A stretch of 64,000 bases of DNA from Gemmatimonadaceae bacterium (GTDB lineage: Bacteria > Gemmatimonadota > Gemmatimonadetes > Gemmatimonadales > Gemmatimonadaceae), in contig JADKJT010000035.1 of the NCBI GenBank assembly GCA_016720905.1, positions 1 to 64,000 on the forward strand. The letters are read 5' to 3'. The notes below the pieces were generated by a model that made no database searches, had not been told where the DNA came from, and was given only the letters and a program-made list of their open reading frames with translations. The position numbers were made by a program, and so were the translations under genes. Shown one piece after another: positions 9,589 to 18,338 of this stretch (the stretch's first letter is position 1; the number at the start of each line of letters is the position of its first letter).

Positions 9589-10620
9589 ATGACCGTCCGC
9601 ATCGGCGTCATCGGATGTGGTGCCGTGACGTACCACTGCCATCTGCCGGCCCTGGCGCGCGTGGCCGATGCACGCGTGGTGGCACTCGCCGACCACGATC
9701 CGGTCGCGTTGGAACGGGCACGGGCACGGGCGCCATCGGCCAGCCTGCTTACGGTCGACGCCCTCATGCAGGATGGGCAAGTCGATGCGGTCCTGATTGC
9801 CACGCCCACCGACGCCCACGCGGAGATGGCAACACGCGTGGCACGCGCCGGCAAACACCTGTACCTGGAAAAGCCCATTGCAACGTCCGCCGCACAGGCC
9901 GCGGATCTGCGGGCGATCGTCGCCCATCATGGCGTGCACGCCGCCGTCGGATTCAACCGTCGCCAACACCCGATTTATCGGCGTGCGCGCGCCTGTTTGC
10001 GTGATGGCCTGATCGGGCACGTGCACGCGGTCCATTCGGTGTTCGCCGAGCCCGTGGCGACCGCGGCGATGCCGATATGGAAGCAGACTCGCGCGACGGG
10101 AGGAGGCGTGCTGCTGGACCTCGCGTCGCACCACATCGATCTCGTGCGCTGGCTGCTTGATCAGGAGGTCGACATGGTCACGGCGCGCGCGGAGTCGCGC
10201 GAGTCTGAACACGACGTGGCGACGATGACCCTGGCGATGCGCGACGGCACACCGGTACAAGGCTATTACGCGTTTCGATCCGCCCTCGCCGACACGATTG
10301 AACTGCACGGTGAGTGCGGCGTGCTGCGCATGGACCGTCACCGACACACCATCACCCACGCAACGCATCGTCGATTCGGCTACGGCACGCGGGAAGCGCG
10401 GGTACCGCTGGGCATTTCATGGCGTGAACGTTGGCGCCGACTTGCGCGACCATCCGAAGACCCTTCGTACGAAGCCGCGTGGCGTGCCTTCGTCAGCCTG
10501 ATCACCGGTCGCCCGACGGAAATCGCCTCGATGGACGACGGGCTGGCCTCCCTGCATGTCGTCCTGGCGGCCGAAGCGTCGGCGTTGGCCGGCAGCCCCA
10601 TGCGCATGACGCCTCGGTAA
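9589..10620 (+). CDS. Gfo/Idh/MocA family NAD(P)-dependent sugar oxidoreductase
   Basis: This 343-residue enzyme has an N-terminal Rossmann domain (VIGCGAVTYHCHLPAL) and the family block YLEKPIATSAAQA with the EKP lysine. A C-terminal alpha/beta substrate domain contains GGGVLLDLASHHIDLVRWLL. Members oxidise or reduce a sugar ring or its nucleotide form. Set between three glycosyltransferases, it probably makes or modifies the donor sugar for this cluster. It follows the GT2 gene by 3 bp. Confidence 0.9.
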   Translation: MTVRIGVIGCGAVTYHCHLPALARVADARVVALADHDPVALERARARAPSASLLTVDALMQDGQVDAVLIATPTDAHAEMATRVARAGKHLYLEKPIATSAAQAADLRAIVAHHGVHAAVGFNRRQHPIYRRARACLRDGLIGHVHAVHSVFAEPVATAAMPIWKQTRATGGGVLLDLASHHIDLVRWLLDQEVDMVTARAESRESEHDVATMTLAMRDGTPVQGYYAFRSALADTIELHGECGVLRMDRHRHTITHATHRRFGYGTREARVPLGISWRERWRRLARPSEDPSYEAAWRAFVSLITGRPTEIASMDDGLASLHVVLAAEASALAGSPMRMTPR

Positions 10621-10631
10621 CGCGTCACCGT

Positions 10632-11822
10632 ATGCGCATCGGCCTTGTCAGTGATTGGATGACTCATGCCGGCGGCGCGGAGGCGTACATGCGTACGGTG
10701 CGCGAGGCACTCCGTTCGGCGGGGCACACCGTCGCGCTGTTCGCGTGCGGGCCGCGACCGGATGGGTCGGCGGACTATGCGGTGGTAACCAGCGACTCGA
10801 TGCTGGCGCGAGCGGTGCTGCAGATGGCCAATCCGGAGGTGTCGCAGGGTCTGCGCACCATGGTCCGCGAATTCCGGCCCGATGTCGTGTTGGTTGGCCA
10901 CTTCGCATATCACGTCTCGCCGCACGCACTGTCCGCCTTGGGCGATGTGCCGATGGTGATATACCTGATGGACTACAAGTCCATCTGCCCTGTTGGTTCC
11001 AAGCTGCTGCCCAATCTGTCCCCATGCCGCGAGGACAGTGGCATCGTGTGCATGCGCCGTGGCTGCGTGTCACCCCCGCACTGGTTGCGCGATCGCCCCC
11101 GCTATGCGCTCATCCGCCGCGCTCTCGCGCGCGCGGCGCTCGTGCTCACACCCAGTGCGACATTGCATCGACAACTGGCCACCGCCGGCATCCAGACCAC
11201 CGTCTTGCCGCAACCGGTGCCCTTGCCCACATCAGGATTCCAACGTCAACCCGCGCACGCGCCATGCTTCGTGTACGTGGGACGCCTGAGCCGCGAGAAG
11301 GGCGTGCCGTTGCTCATCGATGCATTCATGCGTGTCAGACGCGCGTATCCAGACACCAGCCTTCGCATCGCCGGAGACGGCCCGCTGCAATCAGAGCTCG
11401 CTGGTCTGGTCGCCGCGACCGACGGTGTTGCGCTACTCGGGGCGTTGTCGCCCGAACAGGTTGAAGCGGAGCTCTCCACCGCCTGGGCATTGATCGCGCC
11501 CTCGCTGTGGGAGGAGCCGTTCGGACTGGTGGCACTTGAAGCCATCGTCCGCGGCGTTCCCGTGATTGCCAGTGATACCGGGGGGTTCACCGAGACCGTG
11601 GTGCACGGTTCCACGGGGCTGCTGTTCACCACCGCGCGCGTCGAAGCCCTCACGGCGTCGCTGGTGTCCATCGCGTCCGGCACCGCGTTCCCCGGCGCGC
11701 GCATTGACGAGGCCTTCATCGCGCAGGCGCGTCTGACGTACACCACGAACGCGCATGTCCATCAACTCATTGAGATTTTTGCACGGGTGCACCGCGATCG
11801 GGCTCTGCCGGCGAGCGAATAA
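10632..11822 (+). CDS. Glycosyltransferase family 4 protein
   Basis: This 396-residue GT-B fold enzyme starts with MRIGLVSDWMTHAGGAEAYM, a Gly-rich acceptor-side loop typical of GT4. The C-terminal domain has FVYVGRLSREKGVPLLIDAF and the retaining-GT motif E-x7-E in LWEEPFGLVALEAIVRGVPVIA. The start at 10632 is chosen because it gives the canonical first strand; the open frame extends upstream into the oxidoreductase gene. It is the last gene of the glycan cluster. A Cys-rich stretch (SICPVGSK, PCREDSGIVCMRRGCV) is seen in a GT4 subgroup and may bind metal. Confidence 0.9.
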   Translation: MRIGLVSDWMTHAGGAEAYMRTVREALRSAGHTVALFACGPRPDGSADYAVVTSDSMLARAVLQMANPEVSQGLRTMVREFRPDVVLVGHFAYHVSPHALSALGDVPMVIYLMDYKSICPVGSKLLPNLSPCREDSGIVCMRRGCVSPPHWLRDRPRYALIRRALARAALVLTPSATLHRQLATAGIQTTVLPQPVPLPTSGFQRQPAHAPCFVYVGRLSREKGVPLLIDAFMRVRRAYPDTSLRIAGDGPLQSELAGLVAATDGVALLGALSPEQVEAELSTAWALIAPSLWEEPFGLVALEAIVRGVPVIASDTGGFTETVVHGSTGLLFTTARVEALTASLVSIASGTAFPGARIDEAFIAQARLTYTTNAHVHQLIEIFARVHRDRALPASE

Positions 11823-11841
11823 CCCAGTCCTACCCTCACCG

Positions 11842-11885
11842 GCTCACCCCTCTGACGCTCAACGCTTCAGTTGCTCACCCCTCTG
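11842..11885. repeat. 13-bp direct repeat in a short intergenic gap
   Basis: GCTCACCCCTCTG occurs at 11842-11854 and again at 11873-11885 in the 96-bp gap between the converging GT4 and PLP-enzyme genes. The following bases are also partly alike. No function is evident. Confidence 0.5.
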
Positions 11886-11918
11886 GCCCTCATCGCTCCC
11901 GCACCGAGTTCAAAGACG

Positions 11919-13133
11919 TCAAGGCGCATTGCCTACACCCGGCCAAGTGCTGGAGAGCGCCTGCGACAGGTCCGCCCAGATGTCGTCGACGTGCTCAAGC
12001 CCGACACTCAGTCGCATGAGCTGACTGCTGATGCCGTGGTGTTCGCGAACGGCCGTATCCACCACGCGATGCGTCAGACTGGCCGGGTGTTGAATGAGCG
12101 TATCCGTGCTCCCCAGCGACACGGCCGGCGTAATGAGCGTCAACGCCGCCAGGAGTCGCGCCGGGGCGTCTGGGTCGTCAGAACGCAGGTCAAAGGCCAT
12201 CGTGCTGCCCGGCCCAACGAGTTCGCGACCGAGAAGGCCGTGCGGATCACCGCCGGGAAGCCCGGGGTAGTGCACCCAAGCCACAGCTGGATGTGATTGC
12301 AGCAACTCGGCAATGCGCTGCGCGTTGGCTTGCGCCGCGCGTACGCGCAACGGCAGCGTCTGCAATCCGCGATGCAACAGGAATGCAGCCATCGGATGCA
12401 ACACGCTGCCGGTCAGCAGCCGAATCTGGCGCAGCGCTCCAAGCCACGACACATCGTTCGTGCTGATGACACCCGCCAACACATCGCCGTGACCGGCCAG
12501 TGCCTTGGTGGCGCTGTGCAGTACCAGTGTCGCACCGAAATCCAGCGGTCGCAGCAACACCGGCGTGGCAAACGTCGCGTCGACCATCACCGGCACCGAA
12601 CCCGCTTGCCGCACCACATCGCCGATATCCACCAGGTCCAACGTGGGGTTGGCCGGTGTCTCGATGGCCACCAATGCCGTCTCGGGTCGAATGGCCGCCT
12701 GCACCTCGTCGGCAGTGGCAAATGTCACATCCACGCCAAGCATGCCGCTGGCCAGGAGATGATCGGCGCTGCCGTACAGTGGGCGCACCGCCACCACATG
12801 CCCGCCGCGCTGACGCGCGACCAGCAGCGCCGCAGTGTACGCCGCCATCCCCGACGAAAACGCCACGGTCCCCTGCGCGCCCTCCAACGCCGCAATCGCC
12901 TGCTCGGCTCGAGATACCGTCGGGTTGTACAGTCGGCTGTATACGGCAGACCCCGTCGGTTCGCCCCCCGCCACCATGGCGTCCAACGACGCCATGTCGG
13001 CCGCCAGATCGTTCACGGGATACGTGCTGGACAAGTCGATCGGCGGCGCATGCACGCCAAGCGCGCGGAAGTCGTCGCGTCCGCCATGGACAGCCAACGT
13101 TTCGGGATGGGCGGAGTTGTGGTTTTCTTGCAT
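11919..13133 (-). CDS. PLP-dependent Cys/Met-metabolism enzyme, methionine gamma-lyase-like
   Basis: This 404-residue trans-sulfuration family enzyme has the PLP Schiff-base lysine in HSATKALAGHGD (Lys210), the phosphate-binding YSRLYNPT segment (residues 65-72) and the pyridine-nitrogen Asp in VMVDATFATP. It could be a methionine gamma-lyase, cystathionine gamma-lyase or O-acyl-homoserine sulfhydrylase; sequence alone does not separate them. The neighbouring divergent Lrp/AsnC regulator is the common setting for methionine gamma-lyase. The start at 13133 follows from the conserved N-terminus and the regulator spacing. Confidence 0.82.
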   Translation of the reverse strand: MQENHNSAHPETLAVHGGRDDFRALGVHAPPIDLSSTYPVNDLAADMASLDAMVAGGEPTGSAVYSRLYNPTVSRAEQAIAALEGAQGTVAFSSGMAAYTAALLVARQRGGHVVAVRPLYGSADHLLASGMLGVDVTFATADEVQAAIRPETALVAIETPANPTLDLVDIGDVVRQAGSVPVMVDATFATPVLLRPLDFGATLVLHSATKALAGHGDVLAGVISTNDVSWLGALRQIRLLTGSVLHPMAAFLLHRGLQTLPLRVRAAQANAQRIAELLQSHPAVAWVHYPGLPGGDPHGLLGRELVGPGSTMAFDLRSDDPDAPARLLAALTLITPAVSLGSTDTLIQHPASLTHRVVDTAVREHHGISSQLMRLSVGLEHVDDIWADLSQALSSTWPGVGNAP

Positions 13134-13146
13134 AGGGGTAATTTCA

Positions 13147-13189
13147 CAGAATATTCTACAGGAGCCGCCAATTCCGAAGACTATTCGGA
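13147..13189. promoter_or_regulatory. Lrp/AsnC-type operator between divergent genes
   Basis: The 58-bp gap holds CAGAATATTCTACAG (13147-13161), which matches 13 of 15 positions of the E. coli Lrp consensus YAGHAWATTWTDCTR and is centred on the palindrome AGAATATTCT. A second inverted repeat, TCCGAA-N5-TTCGGA, lies at 13173-13189. The encoded Lrp-like regulator (13192) probably binds here and controls both the lyase and itself. Confidence 0.65.
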
Positions 13190-13191
13190 CA

Positions 13192-13659
13192 ATGCCCGTC
13201 GGAATCCCGCTCGACCAAATCGACTTCGATCTGGTGCGCCTGCTCCAGCAGAATGCTCGGCTTTCCAATAAGGAACTTGCCGCGCGTGTTGGGCTGGCCG
13301 AATCCAGCACGCTCACGCGGGTACGACGGCTCGAGTCCCGCGGGATATTGCGCGGCTATCACGCCGAGGTGGCACCGGCGGCGCTGGGCATTGGATTGCA
13401 GGCGCTCATTGCCGTACGACTCACGCGGCATGCGCGTGAAATCGTGGAGCGCTTCCGACAACACTGCCGCACATTGCCGGCCGTGCTGGCCGCCTACAAC
13501 ATTGGCGGCACCGACGACTTTCTGGTGCATGTCGGGGTGTCCGACTCCGAGGCGCTGCGCGAGTTGATCCTCACGTCAATCAGTACGCGCCCCGAAGTGG
13601 CACATATCGAAACGCATCTGGTGTTCGACATGGTGCGGGGGCCGGCATCCGTGGGATGA
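13192..13659 (+). CDS. Lrp/AsnC family transcriptional regulator
   Basis: This 155-residue protein has an N-terminal helix-turn-helix (LDQIDFDLVRLLQQNARLSNKELAARVG, then SSTLTRVRRLESRGIL) and a C-terminal RAM/AsnC ligand-binding domain ending with HIETHLVFDMVRG. It starts at 13192 at the edge of the putative operator. Divergence from the Cys/Met lyase suggests local control by an amino acid such as methionine or a branched-chain amino acid. Confidence 0.9.
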   Translation: MPVGIPLDQIDFDLVRLLQQNARLSNKELAARVGLAESSTLTRVRRLESRGILRGYHAEVAPAALGIGLQALIAVRLTRHAREIVERFRQHCRTLPAVLAAYNIGGTDDFLVHVGVSDSEALRELILTSISTRPEVAHIETHLVFDMVRGPASVG

Positions 13660-13716
13660 TGTGCCTCGCAGTCCGATCGCCAGTACGTCCACACATCTCT
13701 GACTCGGAGACCATCC

Positions 13717-14412
13717 GTGAAAGCGCTGATCGTCCTCTCGACCGTCCTGCTCACGATGGGACGCGCGTCGCACGGCGCGGTCGTGCCCCACGCACTGTTC
13801 AACGGCCGCACTCTCGCGGGCTGGCACGTCGACGTGCCGGCCTTGGACTCGGCCGTCGGCGCGCGGAATCCGTTCATCGTGCGCAACGGACGATTGGTGA
13901 GTCTCGGGCTGCCCAATGGACACCTGATTTCCGACTCAGTGTTCCGCGACTACCGACTGGAGGTGCAGTATCGGTTCACGGGCAAGCCGGGAAATGCCGG
14001 TGTGCTCGTGCATGCGTCCACGCCGCGCGCACTCTACGGGATGTTCCCCAAGTCCATCGAAGTGCAGATGGAACACCGGAACGCTGGAGATTTCTGGTGC
14101 ATTGTGGAGGACATCACCGTGCCCGACATGGAGAAACGGCGCGGTCCCCGGGCCACGTGGGGCGTAACAGAAGGCAAGGCGCGTCGTATTGTCAATCTGA
14201 CCGACGGCTCGGAGCGGCCGGTTGGACAGTGGAACCGCATGGTGATTGAAGCCGTTGGCCGGTCCATCAAAGTCTGGGTGAATGGCACGTTGGTGAACCA
14301 CGGCACCAACGCCACCGCCGACCACGGCCAGATCGCCATTCAGTCGGAAAGCTCCGAAGTGGAGTTTCGTTCAATTACCATTGCGCCCGCGGGAGCACGA
14401 GGCGGGCCCTAG
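13717..14412 (+). CDS. Secreted DUF1080 (3-keto-disaccharide hydrolase-like) protein
   Basis: This 231-residue protein starts at a GTG (13717) preceded by GGAGA. It has a signal peptide (KALIVLSTVLLTMG) and then a concanavalin-like DUF1080 beta-sandwich: LFNGRTLAGWHV, the YRLEVQYRFTGKPGNAGVLVH strand block, EVQMEHRNAGDFWC and QWNRMVIEAVG. The family acts on or binds glycans or modified disaccharides in the periplasm; the substrate here is unknown. Its last 4 bp overlap the convergent gene at 14409. Confidence 0.82.
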   Translation: MKALIVLSTVLLTMGRASHGAVVPHALFNGRTLAGWHVDVPALDSAVGARNPFIVRNGRLVSLGLPNGHLISDSVFRDYRLEVQYRFTGKPGNAGVLVHASTPRALYGMFPKSIEVQMEHRNAGDFWCIVEDITVPDMEKRRGPRATWGVTEGKARRIVNLTDGSERPVGQWNRMVIEAVGRSIKVWVNGTLVNHGTNATADHGQIAIQSESSEVEFRSITIAPAGARGGP

Positions 14413-14903
14413 CTCCGAAGCAGCCGCGCATGCCATGACGTGGCGGCTGGGCGTTCAAAGTGTTCGCGCCACGCTCCCGCCGTATCAATCAGGGTATCGA
14501 ACACGCGCGTCTCGTCATGCACCAACCCGTCGCGTGCCGCCGTTCTGAAATCACTTCGGGTTGCGCCGGTCACGCACCCATCAGGACGACGCCAGAATAC
14601 CGTGCCGCCATCCACCATCGACGTGCCCAACTGGCGCTCCAGGTCCTTCAGCACGCGAAACAGTCCGTCAATCGAACACCCGGACGCGCCGGTCGCCGCC
14701 TCATCCACCGCGATCGCCAGGAACTGATCGTCGCGCCACTCGCGGGCGCACACCAATGGCGCGCCATGGGCCGCCCACTGCGCCAGATGCGCATCAACCG
14801 CGGTCAGCAGCGCCTCAGCGGCGGCACCCGTAACAGGCGCCGCCGCTCCGAACACCCACACGCGCGCCGAGTCCGGCATCGCGTCAAAGTCAATCTGCGG
14901 CAT
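14409..14903 (-). CDS. Conserved protein with an ASGCSIDG motif, function unknown
   Basis: This 164-residue soluble protein has a VWVFGAAAPV start, an HGAPLVCAREWRDDQFLAIAVDE segment and GASGCSIDGLFRVLKDLERQLG. I know similar proteins from Bacteroidota and other phyla, often mislabelled as ABC transporter ATPases. No Walker motif is visible, so that label is not supported. It may be transcribed upstream of the SPFH gene's complement, but its 3' end overlaps the convergent DUF1080 gene by 4 bp. Confidence 0.65.
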   Translation of the reverse strand: MPQIDFDAMPDSARVWVFGAAAPVTGAAAEALLTAVDAHLAQWAAHGAPLVCAREWRDDQFLAIAVDEAATGASGCSIDGLFRVLKDLERQLGTSMVDGGTVFWRRPDGCVTGATRSDFRTAARDGLVHDETRVFDTLIDTAGAWREHFERPAATSWHARLLRS

Positions 14904-14925
14904 GGATCGTCCGTCAGGAAAGTCG

Positions 14926-15900
14926 TTACTCTGGCTTGACCGTGCCCGGCAACTGCAGCATCGGCATCGCCCCGCCGGTCACCTGCGGCATCTGACCGTT
15001 CCAGCGCTTCGCCATTTCGTACTGCACCAGCGTGGGCGTGATACTGCGCGACAGCAAGTCGTTCGCCTTGGCCTGGGCTTCGGCCTCAGCCAGAATCGCC
15101 TTCGCGCGCCCCATTGCCTTGATACTGTCACCTTGCGCCTGGAATGTGTTCTTTTGCAGTTCGTTCTGGGCCGTGAGCGACTGCTGCTGCATCACGTTCT
15201 TCAGTGATATCGCATCCATCACCGCCTTGGGCGCGCGGAATTCGTTCAACGTGAATTGCCGGACCACGATCCCATAGGCATCAAGCTTTTTCTGCAACAG
15301 CGTCTGCGTGCGTGTCACCACTTCAGCCTTCTTGGGGCCAAGAATGGCGGCGATCTCCTCATTGCCGACCACTTCCTGCAGCGACTGACGAATGGCCTGC
15401 TTGATGAAACCATGCGAGATCGTCTGCACGTCGGTGCGAAACGTCGAGTACAACGCGGGGACTCGGGTGCCATCGAGTTCGAAAGACATCGATACGTCCA
15501 ACGACAACGGCTGCCCCTCGATCGAGTTCACATTGATCTCGTCGTTATTGGGCGAGCCCTCCGTCGCGTCACGGGTCAGCACCAGCGTCTGCATGAACGT
15601 TGGATACTCCTGAATGGCCGTCATGGCCGGATTGCGCATGTGGAAGCCAGGACCCAACGGCTGCGGGTCGACACCGCCACCGCCGCGATGAATCACGATG
15701 CCCACATGGCCGGGTTCGATGTAGGCTACCATCGGCTTGACCACAAACAGCCCCACCAGCAGCACGGCCGCCGCCACCAACAGACGCCGAATGCCGCCAC
15801 CGCCGCCGCCCGTCAGACCGCCGCCGCCGGAACCGCCGGTCATGGAATTGCGCATGGAGCTTCGCAGCCCTTCAAGTGTCGAGTCAATCGATGTAGCCAT
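14926..15900 (-). CDS. SPFH/band-7 (prohibitin-like) membrane protein
   Basis: This 324-residue protein has a short Gly/Ser-rich cytoplasmic head (residues 20-37), one membrane helix (RRLLVAAAVLLVGLFVV) and a band-7 domain (YIEPGHVGIVIHRGGGG to ALYSTFRTDVQ). A coiled-coil tail rich in Ala, Glu and Gln follows (KAILAEAEAQAKAND). Such proteins form ring scaffolds in the membrane, often with a protease. The ATG at 15898-15900 has AAGGAGG 7 nt upstream, and the gene overlaps the end of the zinc-ribbon gene by 17 bp, so the two are coupled. Confidence 0.85.
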   Translation of the reverse strand: MATSIDSTLEGLRSSMRNSMTGGSGGGGLTGGGGGGIRRLLVAAAVLLVGLFVVKPMVAYIEPGHVGIVIHRGGGGVDPQPLGPGFHMRNPAMTAIQEYPTFMQTLVLTRDATEGSPNNDEINVNSIEGQPLSLDVSMSFELDGTRVPALYSTFRTDVQTISHGFIKQAIRQSLQEVVGNEEIAAILGPKKAEVVTRTQTLLQKKLDAYGIVVRQFTLNEFRAPKAVMDAISLKNVMQQQSLTAQNELQKNTFQAQGDSIKAMGRAKAILAEAEAQAKANDLLSRSITPTLVQYEMAKRWNGQMPQVTGGAMPMLQLPGTVKPE

Positions 15901-16144
15901 GGACGGCCTCCTTGTAGCAGTGGGGACATAACGGTTCACCCGTGGGCAGGCGCACGAGATCGGTCTCGCGCTGCAGCCCGTGGATGGGACAGGTGAGATC
16001 CGCTTCGCGATCGATGCGTTTGCGATTGGCGGATTGCTTGATACGCTTGCCGAACGGCGTCCAGCCGAGGGCGGAAACGAGCAGAGCGCCGACCACCGCC
16101 AGTAAGGCGATGAAGAAGGCGCTCTCGAGAAATGCGGGGTTCAT
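15884..16144 (-). CDS. Small membrane protein with a zinc-ribbon-like tail
   Basis: This 86-residue protein has one N-terminal membrane helix (AFFIALLAVVGALLVSALGW), a basic stretch and a C-terminal metal-site candidate made of CPIHG and CPHCY. It overlaps the SPFH gene by 17 bp and is translated just before it, which suggests a joint role in the membrane. I know no named family. Confidence 0.7.
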   Translation of the reverse strand: MNPAFLESAFFIALLAVVGALLVSALGWTPFGKRIKQSANRKRIDREADLTCPIHGLQRETDLVRLPTGEPLCPHCYKEAVHGYID

Positions 16145-16267
16145 ATGTCCTGAATATTACGGGAAGTGTGGTCGGTTGGTGTCAGGGAGGTAGCGCGTGG
16201 TGCGCCGAGGTGGATACATGCATACGACGTGCCCGCTGCACTCGAACAGGTCGTATCCCCATGACCA

Positions 16268-17656
16268 TCAACCAGATACGACCCCAAGCTCAAACCGCAG
16301 CATCGATTCCACCGTTGGCAGCCGAAACGCGAAGCCGGCGTCCAGCAACCGCATCGGCGCCACGCGCTGACTGGCCAGCACGGTGAGATTGGCCATCTCC
16401 TCACCCAGCACCAGTCGCAACGCAAACGCCGGTACGCGCGCCAGCGACGGCCGATGCATCACAGTGGCCAACACGTGTGTGTAATCGGCGTTCGTCAGCG
16501 CGGCTGGCGCCACCAGATTCACGGCGCCGCTCACGTCGTCACGCATCACGCAGAAGTGCAGCGCGCCAATCACGTCATCCAGCCCGATTGGACTCAGCCA
16601 TTGCGTGCCGTGGCCAAGCACGCCGCCAACACCAAGACGAAACAACGGCGCCTGCTTGGCCAGCGCCCCACCGGCCGCACCCTGCACGATGCCCGTTCGC
16701 GCATGCACAACCCGAATACCCGCGCGCGCTGCCGGTTCGGTCGCGGACTCCCACGCCAGCGCGGTGTCGGCGAGATAGTCGCGTCCGGCCGCACTCGACT
16801 CGTCCAACAGCTCTGCGCCACGACTGCCGTAGATGCCGATGGCCGATCCGCTCACCAGGACGCGGGGCCGACGGTCCAACTGCGCCAGCGTGTGCGCCAA
16901 CAACGAAGTGCCTTCCACACGACTGGTGCGAATCGCCGCACGACGCGCGGCGGTCCATCGTTCGGCAATCGGCGCACCGGCCAGATGCACGACCGCATCG
17001 ACCCCTTCAAGCGATCGCGCATCAAGCTGCCCGCGTTCGGGACTCCAGGAAATATCGGTCACACCGGGCACCACCGGCCCGCGTCCGATACGCACGACCT
17101 CGTGTCCGCCGGTCGACAGGAACGCCGCCAGCTGCGTGCCGATGAATCCGGATGCCCCCGTAATCGCCACACGCATGCGCGGCCGGGCGGTGTATTCGGC
17201 GTGACGGGCCAGATCGGCCAGCATCAGCTCATGACGATAGGCAAACACGCGCGCCAATGTTGACTGGGCGAAGCCGCCGGCAACGGCCTCGCCAAGCACT
17301 CCCATCGGCAGGGCATAGGCAATGTGGTCTTCCAGCACACTGGCGTTCGGACCATCTGCCGAGAAGCGGTGCGTGTGCACCCAGTGCGCGAATGGCCCTT
17401 CGCGCATCACATCCACGAACTGCTGATTGGCCACATAGTCGCGATGCTCGATGCGCCACGTGGTGGGGATTGGCCCGGCATGCACCGGCAGCGTCACGCG
17501 CGCACCGTCACGAATACCGCCGGTGTGCTCCAGCACCCTCGGTGCGTCCCATGGCGGTGCGAGTCTGGCAAACGCGCCCGGCCGCTCGTGCCACGCGAAC
17601 AGCGCCTCAACAGGCACCGGTACGCGCACCGAACGTTGGAATGTGCGCATTGTCAT
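16268..17656 (-). CDS. TIGR01777 family epimerase fused to an N-terminal SRPBCC domain
   Basis: This is a 462-residue two-domain protein. Residues 1 to about 155 form a START/polyketide-cyclase-like SRPBCC fold (RSVRVPVPVEALFAWHERPGAFARL, with the FVDVMREGPFAHWVHTH strand). From about 160 an extended SDR begins with the NAD(P)-binding ITGASGFIG and continues through the SDR39U1-type LVSGSAIGIYGSRG and DESSAAGRDYLA blocks. The biochemical role of this family is unsettled. The start is either ATG 17656 or ATG 17650. It lies 4 bp after the glycosylase gene, so they form an operon. Confidence 0.85.
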   Translation of the reverse strand: MTMRTFQRSVRVPVPVEALFAWHERPGAFARLAPPWDAPRVLEHTGGIRDGARVTLPVHAGPIPTTWRIEHRDYVANQQFVDVMREGPFAHWVHTHRFSADGPNASVLEDHIAYALPMGVLGEAVAGGFAQSTLARVFAYRHELMLADLARHAEYTARPRMRVAITGASGFIGTQLAAFLSTGGHEVVRIGRGPVVPGVTDISWSPERGQLDARSLEGVDAVVHLAGAPIAERWTAARRAAIRTSRVEGTSLLAHTLAQLDRRPRVLVSGSAIGIYGSRGAELLDESSAAGRDYLADTALAWESATEPAARAGIRVVHARTGIVQGAAGGALAKQAPLFRLGVGGVLGHGTQWLSPIGLDDVIGALHFCVMRDDVSGAVNLVAPAALTNADYTHVLATVMHRPSLARVPAFALRLVLGEEMANLTVLASQRVAPMRLLDAGFAFRLPTVESMLRFELGVVSG

Positions 17657-17660
17657 CGGC

Positions 17661-18335
17661 CTACCAGCCGCCCGCGTTCTCCACGTCGAGAATGCGCCAG
17701 CAGTACCAACTGGCAATGCTCGCCCACGGCCGCCATGTGCGCGCCACCTTTTCCAGACGTTCGGCCTCGGGCAACGCGCGCATGTTGTAGATGCGCTGCG
17801 CGCCCTTGCGCACGCCCAGATCGAGCACCGGCAACACGTCGGGTCGCCACAACCGGAACATCAGGAACATTTGTGCCGTCCACCGTCCCACTCCGCGCAC
17901 CGGGATAAGCGACTCGATAATCGCTTCGTCGTCCATCGTTTCGATGGTGTCGAGTGGTAAACGCCCATCGACCACATGTCGTGCCAGGTCCCGGATAGCC
18001 GCGGTTTTGGCACCGGAAAGACCGCACCCACGCATGGTGGCTTCGTCATGGTTCAGAATGGCCTGCGGAGACGGCGGTTCGCCGCCTCCGCACTGCACCG
18101 TGAAGCGCCCATAGATGGTGGCAGCGGCCGACCCGGAGAGCTGCTGGTAGACAATGGCCCGCGCCAGATGATCGAAATGCGTCCCCTCAGTCCGAGGGCG
18201 CAACGTGCACGGTCCAACCACCGCGATAGCCCGCGCCATCTTGGGATCCGCCGCGCACAGCGCGTCCACCGCCTTGCCGATCGATCGTGTCGTCAGCGCA
18301 CGCGGCACGCCGGATCCCTTCGCAGGCAATGCCAC
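17661..18335 (-). CDS. DNA-3-methyladenine glycosylase II (AlkA-like, HhH-GPD)
   Basis: This 224-residue base-excision repair enzyme removes alkylated bases such as 3-methyladenine. It has the helix-hairpin-helix (LIPVRGVGRWTAQMFL, from residue 143) and the catalytic Asp172 in LPVLDLGVRKG. The QQLSGSAAATIYGRF segment is typical of AlkA/Mag1-type proteins. There is no iron-sulfur cluster loop and no catalytic Lys, so it is a monofunctional glycosylase. It sits between an exported protein gene and the TIGR01777 gene with gaps of 3-4 bp. Confidence 0.88.
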   Translation of the reverse strand: MALPAKGSGVPRALTTRSIGKAVDALCAADPKMARAIAVVGPCTLRPRTEGTHFDHLARAIVYQQLSGSAAATIYGRFTVQCGGGEPPSPQAILNHDEATMRGCGLSGAKTAAIRDLARHVVDGRLPLDTIETMDDEAIIESLIPVRGVGRWTAQMFLMFRLWRPDVLPVLDLGVRKGAQRIYNMRALPEAERLEKVARTWRPWASIASWYCWRILDVENAGGW

Positions 18336-18338
18336 CTG

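Noticed and set aside
11871..13271. Long plus-strand frames opposite the methionine gamma-lyase-like gene.
   Set aside because: They are antisense to a clear PLP enzyme and rich in Arg, His and Gln as expected of shadow frames in GC-rich DNA.
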